64,000 bases of DNA, taken from Flavobacteriaceae bacterium. GTDB lineage: Bacteria > Bacteroidota > Bacteroidia > Flavobacteriales > Flavobacteriaceae. Where the stretch lies: contig JAFMCL010000007.1 of the NCBI GenBank assembly GCA_017857815.1, positions 1 through 64,000 on the forward strand, written 5' to 3'. Shown in pieces: positions 9,209 through 17,709 of the stretch. The notes under the pieces are model-generated. The model worked only from the letters and a program-made list of their open reading frames with translations. It did not search any database and was not told the DNA's origin. The translations under genes and the position numbers were made by a program. How positions within the stretch are numbered: position 1 is the stretch's first letter; every line of letters starts with the position of its first letter.

Positions 9209-10555
9209 TTAAAGAATAGAAGCTAATTTCCCTGTACTATCAGAAAAACTTTCTGCTTCGATATCCAATTTATTAAGCATACTTAAAAATAGATTAGATA
9301 AGCGCTCTTCTTTTTCACTGAATTTTGTATAAGCCCCGTGTTTTACTCCTAAATTAGAACCTCCAGCAAGAATTAATGGACAATTTCTAGCATTGTGAGT
9401 TGAGCTACACGCACTTCCATATAGAACAAGTGTGTTTTCCAATAACGAGCTGTCATCCACATCTTTAGTGTTTTTCATTTTATCCATAAAATAAGCAAAT
9501 TGTTTTGCGTACCATTGATCCAAACGTCCCCAATCTCCCCAGTGGCCAGTAGTTTTGTCATGCGAAATTCTGTGATGTCCTTGAAGTCCAAGTGCCATTT
9601 TTGGAAAATTATCGCCAAATCCCATACCGTCTTCCCTTGCCATCATGTAAGTCATGACTCTTGTGGAGTCAGTTTGGAAGCCTAGAATCATTAAATCAAT
9701 CATAGAGCGGACATAATCTTCAGGAGCAGTTGTTGGATCCACATCAAGGTTAATTAAACTTGCATCAAATTCTTCCATTGGTACATCTAACCATTTTTCA
9801 TTTCTCTTTACCTGTTCCTCAACCAGATTTAGAGAACTCAAGTATTCCTCTAGTTTAGCTTTATCGTTTGCTCCTAAACGCTTTTGAAGGCTTTTACTGT
9901 CTTCTAAAACTAAATCAACAATCTTTTTGCCTTGGTGGATGCTTTTTCGCCTTTCATTAGTTGAAGCGCCTCCACTTGGAGAAAAATAGCGTTCAAAAAT
10001 TTCACGTTGTCTGTGCTCTGATGGAAGAGGTTTTCCAGAGGAATTAAATGACAGGGTGGATGTTCTCGATTTGTAGCCCACACCTCCGTCTGTTGACAGT
10101 GAAAGCGAAGGGAAGCGAGTATATTGACTTAACTTTTCAGCAGCCACTTGGTCTACTGAAATACTGTTTTTATATTCACCACGTAAATCACCACCTGTTA
10201 ACCAAGAATCTCCTGCCATGTGCCCTAGGACATTACGACTATAAGGGTGACTTAAGCCTCCTATAATTGACATGTCGCTTCGATAAGGAGATAAAGGGGA
10301 TAATGATTTAGTTAATTTATAATCTGTTCCTTCTTCCATTGGAAACCAATTCCAATTTTTATGATAGGCACTTTCTTTTGGTGGTAATCCAACGCCATTT
10401 GGGAAGTATAAAAAACACAAACGCTTTGGAGGTAAAGGCGTTGCAAGTTTTGAATAACTACTCATTGCCATTCCTTCAAAATAAGGGAGCATACATGCCA
10501 CGCCCAATCCTTTGATAAAGGTGCGACGGTCTAATTGCCAGGGTTTTCTACTCAT
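9209..10555 (-). CDS. Tat-exported DUF1552 protein
   Basis: 448 residues. A twin-arginine signal (DRRTFIKG, residues 9-16, followed by a hydrophobic stretch) indicates export of a folded protein to the periplasm. The body matches DUF1552 in pattern: PPKRLCFLYFPNGVGLPP near the start, a central GGLSHPYSRNVLGHMAGDSW segment, HHRISHDKTTGHWGDWGRLD, and a C-terminal LVLYGSACSSTHNARNCPLI. The fold resembles alkaline-phosphatase/sulfatase-like proteins of the DUF1501/DUF1552 group, but no activity is established. The ATG overlaps the TGA of the upstream DUF1592-type gene by 4 nt, so the two are translationally coupled. The pairing is common in Planctomycetota and Verrucomicrobiota and less usual in Flavobacteriaceae. 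Confidence 0.85.
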   Translation of the reverse strand: MSRKPWQLDRRTFIKGLGVACMLPYFEGMAMSSYSKLATPLPPKRLCFLYFPNGVGLPPKESAYHKNWNWFPMEEGTDYKLTKSLSPLSPYRSDMSIIGGLSHPYSRNVLGHMAGDSWLTGGDLRGEYKNSISVDQVAAEKLSQYTRFPSLSLSTDGGVGYKSRTSTLSFNSSGKPLPSEHRQREIFERYFSPSGGASTNERRKSIHQGKKIVDLVLEDSKSLQKRLGANDKAKLEEYLSSLNLVEEQVKRNEKWLDVPMEEFDASLINLDVDPTTAPEDYVRSMIDLMILGFQTDSTRVMTYMMAREDGMGFGDNFPKMALGLQGHHRISHDKTTGHWGDWGRLDQWYAKQFAYFMDKMKNTKDVDDSSLLENTLVLYGSACSSTHNARNCPLILAGGSNLGVKHGAYTKFSEKEERLSNLFLSMLNKLDIEAESFSDSTGKLASIL

Positions 10556-13500
10556 ATTCCAAATATTTTATTGTACCAAGTTTGTTTTTTTTTATAAAAT
10601 GATGGGCTTAAAACGATCTGTTCTATGACCGTTTTAAAACGAAAATCATTATCAATGACCTCTGCTACAATGTTATTAATCTCTTCCTCATCAGCAAAAC
10701 CAACATCACGGCCAACTGCATAAGCAAAAAGGTTTTCCACCAAAGACCTCGTAAATTCTTCTTTTTTTAGTTCTAAAATATAATCTTTAATTCCCTCTAT
10801 TCCTTCAACTTCAGTCCCATCTGGTAATTTTGACTTTGAATCAATTGGCTTTTCTTTTGAGGTTAATTGATACCGTCCAACCGCATCATAATTTTCAAAC
10901 ACGACTCCAAAAGGATCAATTTTATGATGACAATCCAAACAAGAGGTTTTGTTTCTGTGCAAAAAGAGTTGTTCTTTTAGTGTCAGATTTTCAAAACCAG
11001 GGGTTTCTGGATCTAATTCGGGTACATTTGCTGGCGGTGGTGGAGGGTGGTCTCCTAGTATCTTTTCTTTTAACCACACAGCCCGTTTTATTGGATGCGC
11101 TTGAACACCATCTGAGTGTCCACTCAAAAAAGAGCCTTGTGAGAGCAAGCCACCTCTTTTCTCGTTTTCTGAGAGATTCACTGGACGAAATGCATTGCCT
11201 TTAACACCTTCAATCCCATAGAACTCGGCAAGATTCTGATTTAGCATGGCAAAATCTGAATCAATAAAATTCATAATACTCATGTTGTTTTTTAGTACAT
11301 GATGGATAAAACTATAGGTCTCCTTAAACATATCTTCTTTTACAAAACGTGTAAAATCTTCATAAGATTCGACATCTGTATCCATGCTTTTGTGTCTGTC
11401 TAAACGCAACCATTCAAAGGCAAAGGAATTGACCATTTGAGTTATTTTGGGGCTATTGACCATGCGATCAATTTGTTCTGGCAATTGGCTATGTAAATCT
11501 CCACTTGAAGCTAAAGCTGTGAGAGTTAAATCTGGAGGCGAATTCCACAAAAAATAAGACAACTGAGAGGCCAAGTAAAATTCATCCTCTGATTTTTTTG
11601 ATTCATCCGTTTCGGGCTCAAATATGTAAATAAAATTAGGAGAACATAGTACAGCGACTAAAACTTCTTTAATACCAACCTCATAACTTTCAAAATCTTT
11701 TTTAATGCTTCTCCAGAAATCCATATATCGATTTAATTCACCTGAATTAAGAGAACGTCTAAAAGCACTTTCTATAAAACGGGTCAGGATTTCTTCGGTA
11801 TAAGCTTCAACATTGGTCTTGTTTGGTGAATCGAAAAATATATTTGTGTAACTTTTTGGCGGCCAAATAGGATGATAAGGTGCCTCAAATTCTACTGATT
11901 TTATAAGCAGTGGTGGCCCTTTAAAACGACTTTCTTTAACCAAATGATTATTCCATACCCCTACGGTTAAAATATTGGCCAAGTCTCCACTTACGTTGGC
12001 GCTTTCCAAAGGAATAGGGAAATTCTCTAATCTACCCTTAAATTCAAAAGTTTGATATTCCCCCAATGGCAACGTAACCTCTGGCGATTTTCCAAATGTT
12101 TTATAATCCATTCCATCATCTGTTCTTGTGCCCACAAACGCTTCAATTGATGGGTTAACTGATGTATATTTTGAATTGTCTCTTTCAGCTTCTTCTTTTA
12201 GTATCCCCGGTAATGGATCGTCTTCCGGCAAAGGAGTAATTACTATATGGCTAAATCCAACAAAAAACTTTCCACCGATGGAACCTTTATGTAGCCCTTC
12301 AGATAGATAGGCCAGTGTGACTGGTGTTGTGATCTTATCCTTGTTTTTTAATGCTTTATTCATGTGCAAACGTTCGCCAACTCTTCCCTCTTTGATTCCT
12401 TCAATAAGATTTATTTCATAAGAGGGCATCGCATCATCTGATACATACGGATGAACCAGATCTACCTGATATATTCCAGCTTTTGGTATATTGTAACTGA
12501 ATTTTGTTTTTACATTATCTGCAACATTAATAGGCAATAACCAACGGTTGTTTTTTAAGATAAAATCTTTAGGTGTTTTTAGGTCATTAGCCGAGATATA
12601 AATAGCTTTTGAAGATTTTGGTGCAGGTTTTTTCTTTCTTAAGTCAATTAAACGCTCTACTGACATAGAATTATAACCTTTTGAAGCTTCTACTCTGAAA
12701 ATGAAATCTCCTGTTCTAGGAAAATCTTCTTTAATTAATAGCTTTAAATTAGGAGACGGCCCTTGCCACGATTTAGGCGTTAATTCTTTGGCAGGCAGTG
12801 CCGAGTTTAATATCAGCCCTTCTTTCACGATAGTGTAGCGATTACTTGCAGAACCCCTCATGCCAATTCCTATCTTGTTCTTTAACATTGTTAAAGAATC
12901 ATTTTCTTGGATTCTTGAATTTCGAATTGGCTTTCCCTGATGATTTAATATTTCTACCATTAAATCTTCATTACTTATTGGAGCGGTTTGATAACCTCTA
13001 TATTCAGCACCGGTAGTTCCATCTCCGATCCCTTTCCCTAATGAAACCTTGTAACGTTTTGACTTTGGTCTATCTCCAAAAACAATGGCTTTATCCAAAG
13101 CTTCTCGAGCTATTTTTTGATAATAATCAATATGTAGTGCAGAGGTTTGAAGTACATTCCCATTATTGCTAAATCCTAATTTTGATTTTCCATCATCAGG
13201 TAAAACATCTCCAAAGTTTACAAAAACACCGAGCAATTCATTTAAGGTATTGGTATATTGCTTTTTGGTCAATCTCCGCATTACACCTTTATTATCTTTT
13301 TGTTTAGCTACAGCTGCTTTTTTTAAATTAGTAGACAACCAATCTACAATAGCACGACGGTCTATATCTTTTAGTTGTGTTTCGTCCTCCGGAGGCATTT
13401 CTCCTAAATTAATCACGTCTAATGCGGAGTGCCATCTTTCTGCATCGGGTCCATTGATCATGTCCCAGCTCAAAACATCTAAGCGCATGTCACCTTTTTG

Positions 13501-14178
13501 CTTGTCTTCTCCATGGCATTTAAAGCAATGCGTCTCCATGATTGGTTTAATCTTGTTTTTAAAATACAAAGCTTCTCTCGAAGTCGAATCTATGGTACTA
13601 TTAATAACTAAATACTCAGCATCTCCATTATCAACCCCTAATACCGTTTTCATTCCCGAAGGCATGTACTTGGTTAAATAATTTGCCCCATGAGTTAGAG
13701 AGCCCCCATAATGTCCTGCAAGTGATAATAGAGAAACATTTACGAATAAGAACACCTTGTAAAAACGTGTTACGTTGTTTGGTTTATTAGATGATTTTTT
13801 TTGACGCAGTACAACCAACCATATGCAAATTAAAGCCGTAAACCAGCCCAGCCATTTGTGAGTATTCAATAGTTCATCGTTATAATTTCCACTTGAAGCC
13901 AAAAGAAAACCCAATATAATTGTTGGAATAATACTGATAACCGAAAACCAAAGTAAAATGTTACATGCAGAATTTAAATTTAAATCTGGGCGAAAATCAT
14001 TGATTATTTCCATTAGAAACAACACAATCAATGCGCCTATGGGAAGATGAAGAATTATGGGGTGAAACCTACCTAGAAAAAACACAAAAGTATTTTCGAC
14101 TTCGCCAGCTAATGGAATAAAAAGCAGCCCAAATAATAGAATGGTAAAAACAACTGCAATTGATAAACTATTTTTCAT
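10552..14178 (-). CDS. Membrane-anchored multi-domain cytochrome c protein (DUF1587/1592/1588/1585/1595 type)
   Basis: A 1208-residue protein from the ATG at 14178. A TTG three codons earlier is less likely. The N-terminus has about five membrane segments (to about residue 155), beginning with a DUF2231-like FHPIILHLPIGAL. Next is a Planctomycete-type cytochrome c motif, CFKCH near residue 218 within ETHCFKCHGEDKQKGDMRLD. Then come the linked domains usually named DUF1587, DUF1595, DUF1592, DUF1588 and DUF1585, including MRRLTKKQYTNTLNELLG, AFRRSLNSGELNRY, LSYFLWNSPPD and RGGLLSQGSFLSGHSDG. A second heme motif, CLDCHH, lies near residue 1079 in SCLDCHHKIDPFG. The protein likely carries two c-type hemes on the periplasmic side and passes electrons in an oxidation of unknown substrate. 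It is coupled to the DUF1552 gene. The substrate is unknown. Confidence 0.87.
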   Translation of the reverse strand: MKNSLSIAVVFTILLFGLLFIPLAGEVENTFVFFLGRFHPIILHLPIGALIVLFLMEIINDFRPDLNLNSACNILLWFSVISIIPTIILGFLLASSGNYNDELLNTHKWLGWFTALICIWLVVLRQKKSSNKPNNVTRFYKVFLFVNVSLLSLAGHYGGSLTHGANYLTKYMPSGMKTVLGVDNGDAEYLVINSTIDSTSREALYFKNKIKPIMETHCFKCHGEDKQKGDMRLDVLSWDMINGPDAERWHSALDVINLGEMPPEDETQLKDIDRRAIVDWLSTNLKKAAVAKQKDNKGVMRRLTKKQYTNTLNELLGVFVNFGDVLPDDGKSKLGFSNNGNVLQTSALHIDYYQKIAREALDKAIVFGDRPKSKRYKVSLGKGIGDGTTGAEYRGYQTAPISNEDLMVEILNHQGKPIRNSRIQENDSLTMLKNKIGIGMRGSASNRYTIVKEGLILNSALPAKELTPKSWQGPSPNLKLLIKEDFPRTGDFIFRVEASKGYNSMSVERLIDLRKKKPAPKSSKAIYISANDLKTPKDFILKNNRWLLPINVADNVKTKFSYNIPKAGIYQVDLVHPYVSDDAMPSYEINLIEGIKEGRVGERLHMNKALKNKDKITTPVTLAYLSEGLHKGSIGGKFFVGFSHIVITPLPEDDPLPGILKEEAERDNSKYTSVNPSIEAFVGTRTDDGMDYKTFGKSPEVTLPLGEYQTFEFKGRLENFPIPLESANVSGDLANILTVGVWNNHLVKESRFKGPPLLIKSVEFEAPYHPIWPPKSYTNIFFDSPNKTNVEAYTEEILTRFIESAFRRSLNSGELNRYMDFWRSIKKDFESYEVGIKEVLVAVLCSPNFIYIFEPETDESKKSEDEFYLASQLSYFLWNSPPDLTLTALASSGDLHSQLPEQIDRMVNSPKITQMVNSFAFEWLRLDRHKSMDTDVESYEDFTRFVKEDMFKETYSFIHHVLKNNMSIMNFIDSDFAMLNQNLAEFYGIEGVKGNAFRPVNLSENEKRGGLLSQGSFLSGHSDGVQAHPIKRAVWLKEKILGDHPPPPPANVPELDPETPGFENLTLKEQLFLHRNKTSCLDCHHKIDPFGVVFENYDAVGRYQLTSKEKPIDSKSKLPDGTEVEGIEGIKDYILELKKEEFTRSLVENLFAYAVGRDVGFADEEEINNIVAEVIDNDFRFKTVIEQIVLSPSFYKKKQTWYNKIFGI

Positions 14179-14577
14179 AAATAGCAATTATATTTAATCT
14201 AAGCTTTTGAATAACAACTGATTTATAAAAAAAAAGAGTTCTATTAATCCACTTCATGCTTACATTTTCTAAATGCAGTTTTATTGCGTAAATACCTGAA
14301 TTAAAACCGACATCACTTTGATCACGATTTGCTAGAGCCGCAAAATGAAAACTATTTTTATCCCTTTTAAAAGCATTCAGAATAATTAGATTTAACAAAT
14401 CAAAAATCACGATTAATCTGTATTTTAACAAAAAGAATACCTTCATTATATTAACTATATATATGTATAAATGTAATAAAAAATTTATAATTAAGTTTAA
14501 GCGCTTGTAGGAAGTTAATTCCCTAAGTTACTATCATGTCCCATTCAATATTTTGATTGTGAATTTGGATTTCAAAT
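14179..14577. other. Intergenic region between the cytochrome gene and the rhamnosidase
   Basis: About 400 AT-rich bases. A minus-strand frame of 92 codons (14168-14446) exists but overlaps the start of the cytochrome gene, is biased to Ile/Leu/Asn as expected of AT-rich noncoding DNA, and resembles no family I know. I treat it as probably noncoding. The left part should hold the promoter for the cytochrome-DUF1552-permease run. A short AATTTG/CAAATT symmetry lies just downstream of the rhamnosidase stop. Confidence 0.4.
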
Positions 14578-17295
14578 TTATTGTTTTTGTTTAATTTTAA
14601 AATAATAATCCCCAGATTGTAATTTGGCTTTGAATATACCTTCTTTTTGTTCCAAAAAGTCAACGCCATCAGTACGGAGCAAATTCTTGGCGTTTATTCT
14701 TAAAAGTGCAGTGCTATTGGGAGGAACTGTTACTTGATAAGCAACTACTCCATTGTTTTTTACCCAAGAACTCATTATCACTCCAAAAGGGCCATTGTGT
14801 TTTGCGCTAAAACTTTCTAATCCCTCCACAAAATGAGGTTCCAACAAAATATTTTTAAAACCAGGATTTTGAGGATCTGGATTTATTCCCCCCAAAGCTT
14901 TATAAAACCATGCACTTATTTCACCAAACATAATATGATTTCTTGACATTGCACCTTTTCTGCTTTCATCTACTTTCCAATCCTCAAAAAGGGTTGTAGC
15001 GCCGCTTTTAATCCAAGCTCCCCAAGAGGGAAAATCTTCTTTTGTTGCAAGCTTGTAAGCTAGGTCGGCATGTCCATTTTCGCTTAAAGCGTTTAGAATG
15101 GTTTTGCTTCCTAATAAACCAACATCAATGTGGCTGTTGTCTAACAATACTCTCTTCTTTAAGTTTAAAGCGACCTTTTCTCTATATTCTTCTGGTACAA
15201 TTCCCCAATATAGGGCAGTGCTCAACTCCGTTTGAAATCCACTCCCATAAATCGATGTTTTTGGGTTGAAATAAAGTGAATTGATTTTCTCTTTTATCCG
15301 TTTTGCTAACTCAGAATATTTAAGAAAATCCTCCTCTTTTCCAAACATTTTTGCAGCTCTCGAAAGTATCGTAGCATCTATGTAGTAGTATATGGAAGAG
15401 GTAAATTCTTTTGGTGTTTTAGATTTTACGGGAACCCAGTCTCCCAAGCCCCAATTGGTTATGTATCCGGGGCTTATTTCTGTAATGTGATCTACATATC
15501 TTTTGATGCTGGAGTAACAGTCTCTTAAAAGTTTATCGTCTCCATAAAAAAGGTAGGTATTCCATGGAATGATAGCGATACTACTGGTCCAGTCAGGTCC
15601 GTTTGCCCAATGATATCCCCATCCACTAGTGGGTATGATGGCAGGGAGAACCCCATTGGGTTGTTGTTCATCGCGATGATCGGCTAACCATTTTTCGTAA
15701 ACAGTAATTCCATCAAAATTAAAAAGTCCCATTTCAATTGCTATATGAGCGTCTCCAGTCCATCCATTCTTTTCACGCTGAGGACAATCAGTTGGGTATC
15801 CATATAAATTTGATAAATAGGCAGCATTGGTGGCAGTCCAAAGTTTATTGATCAAAGGGTTTGAACTGCTTATTTCTCCTTTGGGAGGAACAGCACTGTG
15901 CATAAAAACGCCAGTGAGACTCTCTAATGTTAATTCGATTGGTTTACTGCTCGCCACTTCAATGTATTGAAAACCCTTATAATTAAACTTGGGCGCAAAA
16001 GTTTCTGTTATTCCGCCATTTAAGGTGTAGATGTCTGTTTGAAAGGGGTCAGAGTCATCGGTAGGGCGATAGTGAACAATAATATTCGATAGGTCTATTT
16101 CTCCAGTCTCATCCAATAATTCGGAGTGCTTAACTCTTAACACGGTTCCGGATTCACCATTTACTTTAATTTTTGAAATTCCTGCGATATTTCTGCCCAA
16201 GTCAAAAATATATTGTTGCGGACTTATTTTATTCATTTTAATTGGACGGAATTCCTCTACGTGCTTTATTGGGTGAAGTGCTTGTGACACAATATTTTTT
16301 GATGGAGCTGAAGTATTGATGCTATTTTTCCATTTGGAATCATCAAAACCAAATGTATTCCACCCATTCTGTTCGAGTTGGGCATTGTAATGTTCTCCAG
16401 TATAGATACTGTTAAACACAAGAGCTCCCAAAGAATTTTTCCAATTACTGTCTGAGACAATCGTTTCTTCAGAACCGTCTTCATAGGTGATTTTTAAGTC
16501 CATACAGAATTTTGGTCTGTCCCTCCAAGATGCCTTATCAAAATGCCAAACAGCTTTTGACTGATGATTAAACCATCCATTTCCAAGTAAAACTCCTATG
16601 GCGTTGTTTTCATTTAACAGCGCAGTAACGTCATGAGTTACATACAAGTTTCTTCGGTCAAAACGAGTGTATGTTGGGTCAAGCTGGTGATCCCCAACCC
16701 TTTCACCATTTATATATAACTCAAACAAACCAGCAGCGGTTAGGTATGCCCTAGCTTTTTTTATTTTTTTTTGAGCGCTAAATTCATATCTGAAATAAGG
16801 ACCCTCCTTTTTGTTTTTATCCCAACTGTCAGAGATCCATGAGCCTTTCCAGTTAATAATGTCCATCATTCCCATCTCAAAACTTGCAAGCTTTTCGCTT
16901 TTCATTTTTTGGTTGTTTTTGTCCCATACCTTTAACAACCAATAATATTTTTGGTAGGGTTTAAGTTGTTTTCCATCATAAACAACCATTTGGGTAGAAG
17001 AATTGATCTTTCCTGTATTCCAGTAAGACCCATTGCCTGCTGCAACTTTAATAGAATCTGTTCCGACAGAGATGTCATATGATTTTTGAATGGCTCCTCT
17101 TCGTGGATCATTAATTTTCCACGTTAACCTCGGTGCTTTGACATCAAGACCAATTGGGTTGACCAGATGCTCACTTTTCAAATCATAGACTGACGCTTGA
17201 TTGCTTTGAGAATAAACATCAATAAAGAAACATAGAAAAACAATTATTTTTAAACTGATTTTATTCACTAAAACTTTTTTTGTTTTTTTTGACAT
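14578..17295 (-). CDS. GH78 alpha-L-rhamnosidase
   Basis: A 905-residue exported glycoside hydrolase releasing terminal alpha-L-rhamnose from glycans or glycosides. The signal segment covers about residues 10-30, after a lysine-rich start. The order is the usual one for family 78: an N-terminal Ig-like domain (VNPIGLDVKAPRLTWKI), a carbohydrate-binding beta-domain (AYLTAAGLFELYINGERVGD), a linking beta-sandwich, and an (alpha/alpha)6 barrel with DCPQREKNGWTGDAHIAIEM near residue 505, which holds the presumed general acid Glu. Then comes GATTLFEDWK near residue 770, with the presumed base Glu, and a C-terminal beta domain. The length is normal. It lies upstream, in the same direction, of the cytochrome/DUF1552/permease run and gives the best clue to that locus's substrate. 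Confidence 0.93.
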   Translation of the reverse strand: MSKKTKKVLVNKISLKIIVFLCFFIDVYSQSNQASVYDLKSEHLVNPIGLDVKAPRLTWKINDPRRGAIQKSYDISVGTDSIKVAAGNGSYWNTGKINSSTQMVVYDGKQLKPYQKYYWLLKVWDKNNQKMKSEKLASFEMGMMDIINWKGSWISDSWDKNKKEGPYFRYEFSAQKKIKKARAYLTAAGLFELYINGERVGDHQLDPTYTRFDRRNLYVTHDVTALLNENNAIGVLLGNGWFNHQSKAVWHFDKASWRDRPKFCMDLKITYEDGSEETIVSDSNWKNSLGALVFNSIYTGEHYNAQLEQNGWNTFGFDDSKWKNSINTSAPSKNIVSQALHPIKHVEEFRPIKMNKISPQQYIFDLGRNIAGISKIKVNGESGTVLRVKHSELLDETGEIDLSNIIVHYRPTDDSDPFQTDIYTLNGGITETFAPKFNYKGFQYIEVASSKPIELTLESLTGVFMHSAVPPKGEISSSNPLINKLWTATNAAYLSNLYGYPTDCPQREKNGWTGDAHIAIEMGLFNFDGITVYEKWLADHRDEQQPNGVLPAIIPTSGWGYHWANGPDWTSSIAIIPWNTYLFYGDDKLLRDCYSSIKRYVDHITEISPGYITNWGLGDWVPVKSKTPKEFTSSIYYYIDATILSRAAKMFGKEEDFLKYSELAKRIKEKINSLYFNPKTSIYGSGFQTELSTALYWGIVPEEYREKVALNLKKRVLLDNSHIDVGLLGSKTILNALSENGHADLAYKLATKEDFPSWGAWIKSGATTLFEDWKVDESRKGAMSRNHIMFGEISAWFYKALGGINPDPQNPGFKNILLEPHFVEGLESFSAKHNGPFGVIMSSWVKNNGVVAYQVTVPPNSTALLRINAKNLLRTDGVDFLEQKEGIFKAKLQSGDYYFKIKQKQ

Positions 17296-17709
17296 GTTTT
17301 ATTGTTAAGCTGAAAAATTACATTAATTTATTTTAATAATGTTTTTATTATTTTATTAAATTAATGATTTATTCAATGATGAAATATGCTGAATTATATT
17401 TTACTTCTACATTTAAAGTTTATTTCTTAGAATAAATTTTTTTTATAGAATGTAGGAGGTTTTATTTATATTATAGTGCTATGAATAAATGATGTTTTTG
17501 GTTAGGTCATTTTTTGTGCATTTTAACCCATAAATGGATGTCCGTTTTGTCTTATTTATTCATTAAAATCAAATAAAATGAGAGGTGTACTCTTTTTTTA
17601 ATTATTAGTGAAAAACACATATATTATTAACTATATTTAATTAAAATAATTTTTTGTTAAATTCAAACTTCATTCATGAGTTTTTGATAACTAAATTTCA
17701 TAGTATCTA
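17296..17709. promoter_or_regulatory. Divergent upstream region of the rhamnosidase and the adhesin operon
   Basis: 414 bases without a gene, extremely AT-rich, between two divergently transcribed genes. It should contain both promoters. I could not find a full TTG-N20-TAnnTTTG pair on either strand and saw no clear operator, tRNA or structured RNA. Confidence 0.4.

Noticed and set aside
13166-13681. 171-codon plus-strand frame opposite the cytochrome gene
   Set aside because: It lies wholly antisense to a gene with clear heme and DUF motifs, so it is a reading-frame shadow.
14168-14446. 92-codon minus-strand frame between the cytochrome gene and the rhamnosidase
   Set aside because: It overlaps the cytochrome gene start, has Ile/Leu/Asn bias like AT-rich noncoding DNA, and no recognisable motif. 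It is kept only as an intergenic note.
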